From: an uncultured Clostridia bacterium
Lineage (GTDB): Bacteria > Bacillota > Clostridia > Christensenellales > UBA1242
Assembly (NCBI GenBank): GCA_934754495.1
Contig: CAKVHW010000007.1
Span: forward strand, 1-59,581
Length of the DNA: 59,581 nucleotides
Direction of reading: 5' to 3'
Shown here: positions 25,572 to 33,535 of the stretch, one piece after another
Position numbering within the stretch: the first letter of the stretch is position 1
How the letters are laid out: every line of letters begins with the position of its first letter
Notes under the pieces: generated by a model
What the model saw: the letters and a program-made list of their open reading frames with translations, nothing else
The model's database searches: none
Told to the model about the DNA's origin: nothing
Program-made: the position numbers and the translations under genes

Positions 25572-27128
25572 TTAGAATAGTGGAGTGAAGAGTTTGATAA
25601 GAGCACAGAAAATTTTTGCAAACCAACTTTGTTTAAAGTCTTTCATGTCAATAGAAATGTCAAACAAATTTTCAAAATCCGCTTTAATGTCTTTAATGCA
25701 GTTTGTTTTGTACATCAACACACCACATTCGTAGTGATGTATCATACTGCGGTAGTCTAGGTTTATTGTTCCTACAATTGCAAGTTCGCCGTCAACTAAA
25801 ACTTGTTTTGCATGAATAAATCCATCTTTAAATTCGTATATTTTTACTCCACCGTCCTGAAGTGCTTTGTAATTGCTTCGGGTTACTTTAAAAATTGCTT
25901 TTTTGTCTGGAATATGTGGGGTTATGATTCGCACATCAACGCCACGTTTGCTTGCAGAAATTAAAGCAGCTTTAAGTTGATTGTCAATAATTAAATATGG
26001 TGTAGTTATGTATATTGTCTTTTGTGCCTGACTAATAAGGTTTATGTAAACGTTTTCGCCAATATGTTCACCATAAAAGTATTTGGGTCCATCACCAAAT
26101 GGGCATACAATTCCATCTGCTTTTTCGCTGTGTGATACAAAATAGTTGGTGTAATTTTCAATTTTTCCGCTTTGAATTCCATACAATTGAAGAAATATAC
26201 ATGTAAGTCCGTTTACCCCTTCGCCGGTAAGTTTTATTGCTGAGTCTTTCCATTTTCCGTAAGAACAATTAATGTTTGCATATTCATCGGCAATATTAAT
26301 TCCACCCATGAAACCAACACGTCCGTCAATTACGGTGATTTTTCTGTGGTCACGATTGTTGTATATTGATGACGTGAATTGCGAATATTCGTTAAACTTT
26401 ACACATTTTATTCCTTCAGCGTTTAGTTTTTTATAAAAGTTGGAAGGAAGTCTAGATATTGTGCCTAGGTCATCATACATAAGCCTTACATCTAATCCTT
26501 CCTTGGCTTTTTGTTTTAATATTGTGTGAATCTTATTCCACATTTGACCTTTTTCAATAATAAAGTATTCCATAAAGATGAAACTTTTAGCTTTTTCTAA
26601 CTCTAATATAAGACTATCAAAAAATGTTTTACCGTCATTGTAAAAATCGACATTTGTATTTTTATAACTTCTTAAATTTGTTGTGTTGTAAATATAGTTA
26701 AATTGTCCTAAGTATCGACCTAGTTCCTTTTCAATTTCAAGTTGTTTTTCTTTTTCTGTTTCGTTTTTTATTGCTGTTGCATTTTTGGTTTGTTCTAGTG
26801 CTTCTTTAAGATATTTTTTTGTTTTTCTAGGTAGTTTAATCTTTACGAAAATTGCACAAAAAACAATTCCTACAGCGGGTGCTAGAATACATAAAATAAT
26901 AAGTGGAAGTTGCCCCTCAATTTTAATGTCTGAATTAATAATCCATAGTATTGAAAGCAATGCCAACACTGCTATTATTAAATTAAAAGGGACAAGAAAG
27001 TTGTTTATTATGATTGGGTGCTTGTAATTTAAGTATGCAGGCAAAACAATCCACAATACTAATTGTAAGACAATTGCAAGTGCAATAAGAGTAAATCTGC
27101 TAAATATAAATTTCAATGTTTTTTTCAT
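25572..27128 (-). CDS. cls: Cardiolipin synthase (phospholipase D family)
   Basis: 518 residues. Two or three N-terminal membrane helices (to about residue 95) are followed by a cytoplasmic linker and two phospholipase-D HKD motifs: DHRKITVIDGRVGFMGG near residue 262 and IHAKQVLVDGELAIVGT near 437. It joins two phosphatidylglycerol molecules into cardiolipin plus glycerol. AGGA precedes the ATG. The long spacer in front (27129-27436) contains repeat cluster C, which might act on this promoter. Confidence 0.93.
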   Translation of the reverse strand: MKKTLKFIFSRFTLIALAIVLQLVLWIVLPAYLNYKHPIIINNFLVPFNLIIAVLALLSILWIINSDIKIEGQLPLIILCILAPAVGIVFCAIFVKIKLPRKTKKYLKEALEQTKNATAIKNETEKEKQLEIEKELGRYLGQFNYIYNTTNLRSYKNTNVDFYNDGKTFFDSLILELEKAKSFIFMEYFIIEKGQMWNKIHTILKQKAKEGLDVRLMYDDLGTISRLPSNFYKKLNAEGIKCVKFNEYSQFTSSIYNNRDHRKITVIDGRVGFMGGINIADEYANINCSYGKWKDSAIKLTGEGVNGLTCIFLQLYGIQSGKIENYTNYFVSHSEKADGIVCPFGDGPKYFYGEHIGENVYINLISQAQKTIYITTPYLIIDNQLKAALISASKRGVDVRIITPHIPDKKAIFKVTRSNYKALQDGGVKIYEFKDGFIHAKQVLVDGELAIVGTINLDYRSMIHHYECGVLMYKTNCIKDIKADFENLFDISIDMKDFKQSWFAKIFCALIKLFTPLF

Positions 27129-27436
27129 TATTCTATCCTACTGTTTTTAATGTGTGAAATTTTTAAATTGGTAAATAGTTATTAGTTGTTTTTATAATTG
27201 TATAATTTCATATTGTATTATGTTCTGGTTTATAGTGTCATATTTTAAATATACAAGTTTATGTCTTAAATTATTATATGATTGTCGTGTGTTAATATGT
27301 TTGTGACAATAACTCTATACTTTTTGACAATACACAAAACATAACAATTTGCTGTGGTTAGATATATGTAATATTTACCATACAATATAATATAACAATT
27401 TTATAATTTTTCAAAACGAATAAAAAGAGTTTGGTT
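27129..27436. other. Long spacer upstream of cls
   Basis: 308 bp, extremely AT-rich, no gene. Its only notable content is repeat cluster C at 27261-27330. The yolD-like gene ends at 27437, so any cls promoter must lie here. Confidence 0.5.
27261..27330. repeat. Phased TGACAA repeat cluster C (two per strand)
   Basis: Plus-strand TGACAA at 27304 and 27325 (21 bp apart, spacer TAACTCTATACTTTT); minus-strand copies at 27282 (TTGTCG) and 27261 (ATGTCT), again 21 bp apart, so four half-sites occur every 21-22 bp. See the finding on this motif. Confidence 0.5.
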
Positions 27437-27784
27437 TTAATCTTTTGTTTGGATTGGAATTGGTTTTATATCAACTAAATCATTAATATATATTTTTTTG
27501 CTTCCAACAACAATTATACCGTCTTGTAATATTAATTTTGTTGTGCCCGTTGCTTTAAAATAGTGTCCATCTTCGTAGTAGTTGGTTTCGGTTATGTCTC
27601 CCTTTCTAAGGTGTAGTAGGGTGGAACTTATCTCGTTTGCTTTTTCTTCTTGAATGTCTCCTTTTACAATCATATCGTGTTTGTATTCTTCCAGTCTGAG
27701 AGATTGTTGTAAACCCTTTAATGCGTCAAAACTTGCAAATTGTTTTGCCCTGTCTTGTTGTGGAATTCTTATTCTAATAGCCAT
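27437..27784 (-). CDS. YolD-like protein
   Basis: 115 residues beginning MAIRIRIPQQDRAKQFASFDALKGL; the D-R-A-K-x-F-A-x-F-x-A-L-K-G pattern is the YolD-like family signature. YolD-like genes usually accompany Y-family polymerases in Firmicutes. AGGAGG precedes the ATG, which lies inside the last codons of the polymerase gene (11-bp overlap), so expression is coupled. The molecular role is not established; a polymerase-associated factor in damage tolerance is the likely meaning. Confidence 0.85.
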   Translation of the reverse strand: MAIRIRIPQQDRAKQFASFDALKGLQQSLRLEEYKHDMIVKGDIQEEKANEISSTLLHLRKGDITETNYYEDGHYFKATGTTKLILQDGIIVVGSKKIYINDLVDIKPIPIQTKD

Positions 27785-29048
27785 TGTGTCCTCCTATCAT
27801 TCTGTTACGTTCTCTTTGGGTTGCGTTTTTTCTAAGGTCTAGTCCTTTAAGTACTGCATTTTTGCCATACTTGTCTTGCAGATTTAACACACTTTTTACA
27901 AGCCTTGTTTCTTTTTCTATTTTATTGCGGTCGGTAAATAAATTGTATTGAATGGCAGTTTCGTGTGAAAGGTTGTAAAACTCATATCCAATCTTTCTAA
28001 TCGGCCTTGTTTTGTCTACTTGGGTGTCGAAAATTTTAATAGCATACTTGCAAATGGTGGAGTACAAATTAGTGCATTCTTCCATTCGACATGAACCCTT
28101 ATCGAAGTCGCCACGATTATCGCCATAACCAACATATATTTTAAAATTTTGTGCAACATAACCTTGGCGCATAAGGTCGTAGCACCCATTTTGCAACATT
28201 TCAAGCATAACGGTTTTTGCGTCTTCAAAATTATAGTTGCATGGCAAAATTTGTGAACTGCTAATTGATTTCGCTTTGGATTTGTAGTTTTTAATGTCGG
28301 CAATTGTGCAAGATTCTCTTCCCCAAGCATGGTCTATTAAAAGGTTGGCATTAATTCCAAATTCTTTGTATAATGTATCTTCATTAAAGTTTGCAATTCC
28401 ACACATGTCTATAATGTTGTGCTTTGCAAGTCTATCTGCTATGCCTGTTGAAATCTGCCAAAAATCTGTTAGGGGAGTATGGTGCCAAAGTGTGCTTCTG
28501 TATGATTCTTCGGTGAGAAATCCAATTCGGTCTGGGCTGTGTTTTGCGGTTATGTCAAGTGCAATTTTTGCTAAATACATATTTGTTCCAATCCCAACCG
28601 ATGCTGGGATATGTAGTGTGTGACTAATTTCTTTTGTTAGTTTTACGGCAAACTCTTTGGCGGTAAGATTATATAGTTTTAGGTAGTCTGTGGCATCAAT
28701 AAAACACTCGTCAATTGAGTACACGTGAATGTCGTTTTTATCAATGTATTTTAAATAAATTCCATAAATCTTTGTGGCATACTCAATGTATTTGCTCATA
28801 CATGGTTTTGCTATAATAAAGTCAATATGTTTTGGGATTTCAAACATTCTACATCTGTTTCGAATGCCCAAACTTTTCATTTTTGGTGTAATTGCCAAAC
28901 ATACTGTGCCTTCAGTTCGGCTGGGGTCTGCAACAACTAAATTAACCTTAAATGGGTCAAGTCCACGTTCGGCACATTCAACAGAGGCAAAAAAAGATTT
29001 CATATCAATTACAAAATATGTTCGTTTTTTATATAATCCCAAAACCAA
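27774..29048 (-). CDS. Y-family DNA polymerase (UmuC/UvrX-like)
   Basis: 424 residues starting at a TTG at 29048, with AGGAGG four bases upstream. A translesion polymerase that copies past damaged bases. The first catalytic Asp is in YFVIDMKSFFASVEC (near residue 15) and the second pair in VYSIDECFIDAT (near 112); helix-hairpin-helix region GIADRLAKHNIIDMCGIANF; a little-finger domain follows. The combination with a downstream yolD-like gene is like B. subtilis uvrX-yolD and related mobile or SOS-regulated units. I see no LexA box that I can support. Confidence 0.93.
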   Translation of the reverse strand: MVLGLYKKRTYFVIDMKSFFASVECAERGLDPFKVNLVVADPSRTEGTVCLAITPKMKSLGIRNRCRMFEIPKHIDFIIAKPCMSKYIEYATKIYGIYLKYIDKNDIHVYSIDECFIDATDYLKLYNLTAKEFAVKLTKEISHTLHIPASVGIGTNMYLAKIALDITAKHSPDRIGFLTEESYRSTLWHHTPLTDFWQISTGIADRLAKHNIIDMCGIANFNEDTLYKEFGINANLLIDHAWGRESCTIADIKNYKSKAKSISSSQILPCNYNFEDAKTVMLEMLQNGCYDLMRQGYVAQNFKIYVGYGDNRGDFDKGSCRMEECTNLYSTICKYAIKIFDTQVDKTRPIRKIGYEFYNLSHETAIQYNLFTDRNKIEKETRLVKSVLNLQDKYGKNAVLKGLDLRKNATQRERNRMIGGHNGY

Positions 29049-29348
29049 TTAACCTCCTTTATAAGTATTTTTACCAAGTTTTAACTTTTAATTAGTTTTA
29101 TTATCTATAAATAATAACCGCCATAAATTAAAACATACGTTCGATTAAATATTATCATAATTAATTAAAATAATCAAATGGTAATTAAAGGAAATTTGTA
29201 AAAGTTTAAGAATTCATAAAAAATACAACCAATGAGAGGTGATCTATATTGTAGGCGTGTTTTTGTGGTGCTTGGTGTATAAAAATTATAATTTTGAAAT
29301 TATAAACTTAAAAAAAGAGGGTGCTTATTTGCACTCTCTTTTATTTTT
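29049..29348. other. Spacer before the Y-family polymerase operon
   Basis: 300 bp, AT-rich. It holds the minus-strand terminator at 29313-29343 and nothing else that I can support; a 16-codon frame at 29232 was rejected. Confidence 0.5.
29313..29343 (-). terminator. Terminator of the C39-like peptidase gene
   Basis: AAGAGGGTGC / GCACTCTCTT hairpin with one G-U pair; T-run on the minus strand. Confidence 0.75.
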
Positions 29349-29924
29349 TTAAACCCTGTTAAATAATACTGCTTCGCGTTTTTCTGTTGGACCTAATGAG
29401 AATTCGGTTTTTGTGTTTTTAATAAAGTGTTGTTTTTTTACTTTTCTGTTATAGTCAAATGGTTTGTCAAAAATAATTTCAATGTTTTTTGTGTTTTTAT
29501 ATGAATTTTGTGGTAAGTAATAAGGGTCAAAAATATATACGTTTTCATCGTCTATTGCGGTAATAGTAACATAATGTTCGCCTTGTTGGTATGTTCTGAA
29601 ATTAACAATACCGCCAGCACGAATACATTTTCCTATGGCTTCTAATGTTACTTCACTTCCTGACAAATATTTTAGTTTTAAACCAAACGAATGATTATTT
29701 GCATAATCGCAAATCCATCGTGATAAAAACTTAACAGCCTCTCTACTAGTTCCTCGTTTGCCTAGTTCGCCATTTTGATCATAGCAGTCTAAGGTGTATG
29801 TATTGATACTTTTTATTAATTCCACGGGAATTTCGTTACGTTCAAATAATTTTGTTATACAATTTATAAGGCTTATGCTACCGCAATCATATTCGGTAAT
29901 TTGAAATCTTAAAGGTGTTTTCAT
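29349..29924 (-). CDS. C39-like cysteine peptidase family protein
   Basis: 191 residues. The papain-like C39 order is visible: catalytic Cys in ITEYDCGSISLINC near residue 14, His in YQQGEHYVTITAI near 117, Asp in NVYIFDPYY near 132. C39 domains cleave leader peptides at GG sites, normally inside ABC exporters; this one is stand-alone, has no signal peptide and no transporter next to it, so a cytoplasmic peptidase or a degenerate relative is likely. The RBS is weak (AAGAAG). The long insertion between Cys and His (about 100 residues) is larger than in typical exporter domains. Confidence 0.7.
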   Translation of the reverse strand: MKTPLRFQITEYDCGSISLINCITKLFERNEIPVELIKSINTYTLDCYDQNGELGKRGTSREAVKFLSRWICDYANNHSFGLKLKYLSGSEVTLEAIGKCIRAGGIVNFRTYQQGEHYVTITAIDDENVYIFDPYYLPQNSYKNTKNIEIIFDKPFDYNRKVKKQHFIKNTKTEFSLGPTEKREAVLFNRV

Positions 29925-30039
29925 AATTTATATTTCTTCTTTTCCTTATTATTTTTTGTTTTCTGATTGCATTCTTAAAATATGAATAATTTATTTATGT
30001 AAAATCACTTGGGCTTTAAATAAAGTTATTAAATTTTTT

Positions 30040-31245
30040 TTATTCTACATCTTGTTTTTCAAACATTTCCATTGGAAGTAGGTCTAGTACTTCTTTAATT
30101 TGTTTTGCACAGTATTCCATTTGTTCTTTTGTGTGGGTTGCTGTGTAACTTGTACGTAACAAACTTTGTCCTACTGGAGTGGCAGGGCTTACAACAGGGT
30201 TTACATAAACACCACGTTCCATAAGCATCATACAGGCTTTAAATGTGCGTTCGTCATTGTATGTGTAAATTGGAATAATAGGGGTTTCGGCATCAATAAT
30301 TTTAATGCCATAACCTTTAAGTAGGGTACGCATGTATGCACTAATGTCCTTAAGGTTTTTAACTCTCTCTGGTTCTGCCTTAAGAAGTTCTAGTGATTTT
30401 CTTGCACACGCAACACTTGCTGGTGTAATAGATGCACTGAAAATGAATGGGCGACTTGCATGTTGAACGAATTCAACAACCTTTTTTTCACCTGCCATAA
30501 ATCCGCCAAGACTAGCAAATGATTTAGAGAATGTGCCCATAATAATGTCAACTTCGTCTTCCAAATTAAAGTGTTCGCCAGCACCACGACCGCATTTACC
30601 AAGTACACCAATTCCGTGTGCTTCGTCAAGCATAAGTCTTGCACCATATTTGTGTTTTAATTCAACAAGTTTTGGTAAATTGCAGATTTCGCCTGTCATG
30701 CTAAATACACTATCGGTTACAATTAAAATACCTTTGTCAGCGGGAACTTCTTTTAGTTTTGCTTCCAAATCTTCCATGTCATTGTGTTCGTATCTAACCA
30801 TTTTTGCATAACTTAATCTGCATGCATCATATATACTTGCGTGGTTTTCTTTGTCGCACATAATAACATCGTTTCTGCCTGCAATTGCACTAATAATGCC
30901 TAGGTTTGTTTGAAACCCTGTGCTCATGGTGATACAAGCTTCTTTGTGTAAGAATTCGGCAAGTTCTTTTTCAAGAGCAATGTGGCTATCTAGTGTGCCA
31001 TTTAAAAAACGGCTTCCGCTGTTTCCGCTACCATATTTCTTTAAAGCTTCAACACCTGCTTCAATTACTCGTGGGTCGCTTGTAAAACCAAGGTAATTGT
31101 TGCTACCAATCATAATTGTTTTGTGTCCTTCCATAATCATCTCGGTGTCTTGACCACTTTGAGATGCATGAAAGTATGGGTATAAGTCAACCGCTTTAAG
31201 GTCGTCAACCCTAGTAAAATCATAACATTTTTTAAATAAATCCAT
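30040..31245 (-). CDS. Alpha-oxoamine synthase, serine-palmitoyltransferase-like
   Basis: 401 residues from the ATG at 31245 (AGGT ten bases upstream); a longer frame to 31320 is not supported. A PLP enzyme of the AOS family that condenses an amino acid with an acyl-CoA: PLP Lys in TFSKSFASLGG near 243, DEAHGIGVLG for cofactor, and TGFQTNLG. Several stretches fit bacterial serine palmitoyltransferase better than KBL or BioF: GSNNYLGFTSDP, SGSRFLNGTLDSHIALE, ETPIIPIYTYNDERTF and VYVNPVVSPA. SPT starts sphingolipid synthesis from serine and palmitoyl-CoA. No biotin, threonine or sphingolipid gene is adjacent, so the assignment within the family is provisional. Confidence 0.8.
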   Translation of the reverse strand: MDLFKKCYDFTRVDDLKAVDLYPYFHASQSGQDTEMIMEGHKTIMIGSNNYLGFTSDPRVIEAGVEALKKYGSGNSGSRFLNGTLDSHIALEKELAEFLHKEACITMSTGFQTNLGIISAIAGRNDVIMCDKENHASIYDACRLSYAKMVRYEHNDMEDLEAKLKEVPADKGILIVTDSVFSMTGEICNLPKLVELKHKYGARLMLDEAHGIGVLGKCGRGAGEHFNLEDEVDIIMGTFSKSFASLGGFMAGEKKVVEFVQHASRPFIFSASITPASVACARKSLELLKAEPERVKNLKDISAYMRTLLKGYGIKIIDAETPIIPIYTYNDERTFKACMMLMERGVYVNPVVSPATPVGQSLLRTSYTATHTKEQMEYCAKQIKEVLDLLPMEMFEKQDVE

Positions 31246-31326
31246 TTTTAATTTACCTGTCCCTTTTGCAACGATATGCAAGTATAACATATTTAAAATT
31301 TTTCTCCAACAAAATAGCATAACTTA

Positions 31327-31355
31327 TTGCTTTTTTGCGTAATTAATAGTAAAAT
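31327..31355 (+). promoter_or_regulatory. tRNA-Gln promoter
   Basis: TTGCTT at 31327-31332, 17-bp spacer, TAAAAT at 31350-31355; start of transcription would be about ten bases before the tRNA. Confidence 0.6.
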
Positions 31356-31373
31356 AGGACAGTAAATAAATAT

Positions 31374-31448
31374 TGGGGTGTCGCCAAGCGGTAAGGCATT
31401 TGACTCTGACTCAAACATTCGTGGGTTCGAATCCTACCACCCCAGCCA
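31374..31448 (+). tRNA. tRNA-Gln (anticodon CTG)
   Basis: A complete cloverleaf: acceptor TGGGGTG / CACCCCA, D-arm with AAGCGGTAAGGC, anticodon stem TTTGA / TCAAA around loop CTCTGAC (anticodon CTG, reading CAG), T-arm GTGGG-TTCGAAT-CCTAC, discriminator G and encoded CCA at 31446-31448. It lies alone. MnmA modifies the related tRNA-Gln with anticodon TTG, not this one. Confidence 0.96.
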
Positions 31449-31493
31449 TAAAAAAAACTAAATTATTAAAATGTATTTAGACAAATATAACTA

Positions 31494-31537
31494 AACAACC
31501 TTATTGAAACTTGTGTTTCTATTAAGGTTGTTTTTTA
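31494..31537 (+). terminator. Terminator after tRNA-Gln
   Basis: AACAACCTTA / TAAGGTTGTT with an inner GAAAC / GTTTC stem and a T-run. Confidence 0.85.
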
Positions 31538-31598
31538 TTTCCTTAGTTCTCTAATGTGTTTGCAAATTTGGGCTTGTTGGTTTTATTGCCATACTTTA

Positions 31599-31625
31599 TG
31601 ACAATAATTCGTGACTTTATGACAA
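31599..31625 (+). repeat. Phased TGACAA repeat cluster D (two copies, 21 bp apart)
   Basis: TGACAA at 31599 and 31620. Two more TTGACA boxes follow at 31633 and 31646, the last serving as a -35 box. This cluster is the only one placed a short distance (about 20 bp) before a clear promoter. Confidence 0.6.
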
Positions 31626-31645
31626 AAAGTATTTGACATACAATT

Positions 31646-31675
31646 TTGACAAATGATGTGTTATGGTTGTAAAAT
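31646..31675 (+). promoter_or_regulatory. Promoter of the 31695 gene
   Basis: TTGACA 31646-31651, 18-bp spacer, TAAAAT 31670-31675; the gene starts 19 bp later. Confidence 0.6.
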
Positions 31676-31694
31676 TGTAGTAGGGGAAGACATA

Positions 31695-31994
31695 ATGGAA
31701 AACGAAAAATTAATTGAGTTAGATAAAAAATATTTTGATAATTTAAATAAAGCAACCACATTTTTAAGGTGGTGTATTTCAAGTAAGGTTGATGAAATTG
31801 TAGAACGATTTAATATGCTTGGGAGTGTAGTTGAGTTTAAAAAGCGAGTTATAAAACTCCAATTTGTGGTAAAAGGTGGGACTAAAATTGGAGTAGTTGT
31901 AAAGCGAAAATATTTTAAATTGGGTGTTCAAATTATAAGCAATATTGCAAAGATAATAAGATGTAAGGTTAAGTGTAAATTTAGTGTAAAATAA
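31695..31994 (+). CDS. Small basic hypothetical protein
   Basis: 99 residues from the ATG at 31695 (GGGGAAG upstream; an earlier in-frame ATG at 31653 lies before the promoter -10 box). N-terminal half helical and mixed charge (LIELDKKYFDNLNKATTFLRWC), C-terminal half strongly basic with alternating hydrophobic residues (VVVKRKYFKLGVQIISNIAKIIRCKVKCKF). No known domain. The basic, beta-like end could bind nucleic acid or membranes. Preceded by repeat cluster D. Confidence 0.55.
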   Translation: MENEKLIELDKKYFDNLNKATTFLRWCISSKVDEIVERFNMLGSVVEFKKRVIKLQFVVKGGTKIGVVVKRKYFKLGVQIISNIAKIIRCKVKCKFSVK

Positions 31995-32122
31995 AATTTT
32001 TAAAATAATTTAAAAACTTGTCCAATAAAAATGTGGTCAAATTTGTTGTTTTTGCCAATAGTTTATATTATTATATATTTATATTAATATTTAACTTTAT
32101 TATAGCGATATTTTTTTAAAGC

Positions 32123-33535
32123 GTGGCATTAATGGAAATTACAAAAAGTAAATTTAATTTTAAGGAGTTTGTAAAAAGCAACCACACAATTTTGTTGTGT
32201 GCTTTTTCTGTACTTTGTGCATGTATTACTCCTTATTTTTTTTATGCAAAATTTCCTATTTATGCCATTATAATTTTCTTAGGTTTTTATAAGCCACAAG
32301 AAGCATATTGTTATTTCGGTTTTATGTGGTTTTTCACAATGTTGTATGGTGGAGTTACCACAGCAAACATTCTAATTTCGGTTATGGCAAGTGCTGTGTT
32401 TTTGCGTCACATGTTTTGGGTGTTTAAGGGAAAAGAAAAAACAGCACACTGGGCATTGCTTATGTCGGTTGTGTTTTATTTGTACAGCCTTATTCCTTTT
32501 TGGAACTATGCCGAAGTTTGGGGATTTGGGTTGGCTTTAATTTTCTTGTTGTTGCAATATGACACTTTTGTATATCGCAAACAACTTGATGCAACACAAA
32601 TTGTTTTATACATGTTTGGCGGATTAATGGCAAGCACGCTTGTGGGCGGATTAATGTGGTATGTGTTCAAGTTGCAACCTTTTAACATTTGGTTTGATGT
32701 CAATAGGCTTGTGTTGTTTACTTGCAATCCTAATAGGCTACATATGGTTTGTTTGATTATAATGAGTGGTTTGTTTTTTGGTGTTATGAAAAACAAAATT
32801 AGTTGGTGGGGTGGAATGCTTGCATTCTGTATCACAATGTATATGGGCACACTTACTAAAAGCAAAACCTTTATGCTGTGCACTGCAATATTGTTGTTTT
32901 TTATGCTAATCGTATTCATGATGCGCAACAAAAAGGTTGGACTAATTTTTGGTGGGTGTTTGTTGGGACTTGTTGCAATACTGGCAATCTTCTTTAGAAA
33001 TTATGTGCAGTTTATGATTGAAAGGTTTTTTATTCACGGCGAACTTACACTGGAATCAATCACAACAGGAAGATGGTTTTTGTGGCAATCGTACTTGGGT
33101 GAATTGCGAAAAAGCCCTATTAATTTATTTTTTGGAATGGGTGCATGGTGCAAAACAAGTATTGTGGAAGGGCACAATGGTCCACACAATATGTACATAG
33201 ACTTTTTGTATCATTATGGATTAATAGGTATTGTATTGTTGGTGTTGTTGATTGTAGCATATAGGGCCGATAGCAATGCAGAAGCGGTAGATAAAAGCAG
33301 ATATTTTATTGTAAAACTTGAAGATATGTTGCCACTACTAATGTGTTGTATGGTGGGACTGGTAGAAAGTATTTTGTCTACTGGGACAACTCAAATTTTA
33401 ATTCCACTGGCAATATTATTCTTGTACAACGGAAGTAAGCGAGTGATAAATAATCCGGCTCGTGATGAGCGTGTTCACCGCTTAAAACTGTTAAAACGAA
33501 AAAATGCAAAGGAGAAACATAATGGAAATGACTAA
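32123..33535 (+). CDS. O-antigen ligase/polymerase-like membrane protein
   Basis: 470 residues with about 10-12 membrane helices. The large outside loop before the last helices holds TTGRWFLWQSYLGELRKSPINLFFGMG and EGHNGPHNMYIDFLYHYGLIG, the Wzy_C/WaaL-type pattern in which a loop Arg and the PHN-His region are involved in joining lipid-linked sugar repeats. It opens the surface-polysaccharide cluster. A GTG at 32123 or an ATG at 32132 could be the start; neither has a good RBS. Overlaps the next gene by 14 bp. Whether it polymerises repeats or ligates the finished chain cannot be told. Confidence 0.85.
   Translation: MALMEITKSKFNFKEFVKSNHTILLCAFSVLCACITPYFFYAKFPIYAIIIFLGFYKPQEAYCYFGFMWFFTMLYGGVTTANILISVMASAVFLRHMFWVFKGKEKTAHWALLMSVVFYLYSLIPFWNYAEVWGFGLALIFLLLQYDTFVYRKQLDATQIVLYMFGGLMASTLVGGLMWYVFKLQPFNIWFDVNRLVLFTCNPNRLHMVCLIIMSGLFFGVMKNKISWWGGMLAFCITMYMGTLTKSKTFMLCTAILLFFMLIVFMMRNKKVGLIFGGCLLGLVAILAIFFRNYVQFMIERFFIHGELTLESITTGRWFLWQSYLGELRKSPINLFFGMGAWCKTSIVEGHNGPHNMYIDFLYHYGLIGIVLLVLLIVAYRADSNAEAVDKSRYFIVKLEDMLPLLMCCMVGLVESILSTGTTQILIPLAILFLYNGSKRVINNPARDERVHRLKLLKRKNAKEKHNGND

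Noticed and set aside
27437..29048. Mobile element carrying the Y-family polymerase pair
   Set aside because: No integrase, transposase, terminal repeats or compositional break is visible at either end.
29232..29282. A 16-codon frame (MRGDLYCRRVFVVLGV) between the polymerase and peptidase genes
   Set aside because: No RBS, no promoter and no conserved features; the length is within chance for this spacer.
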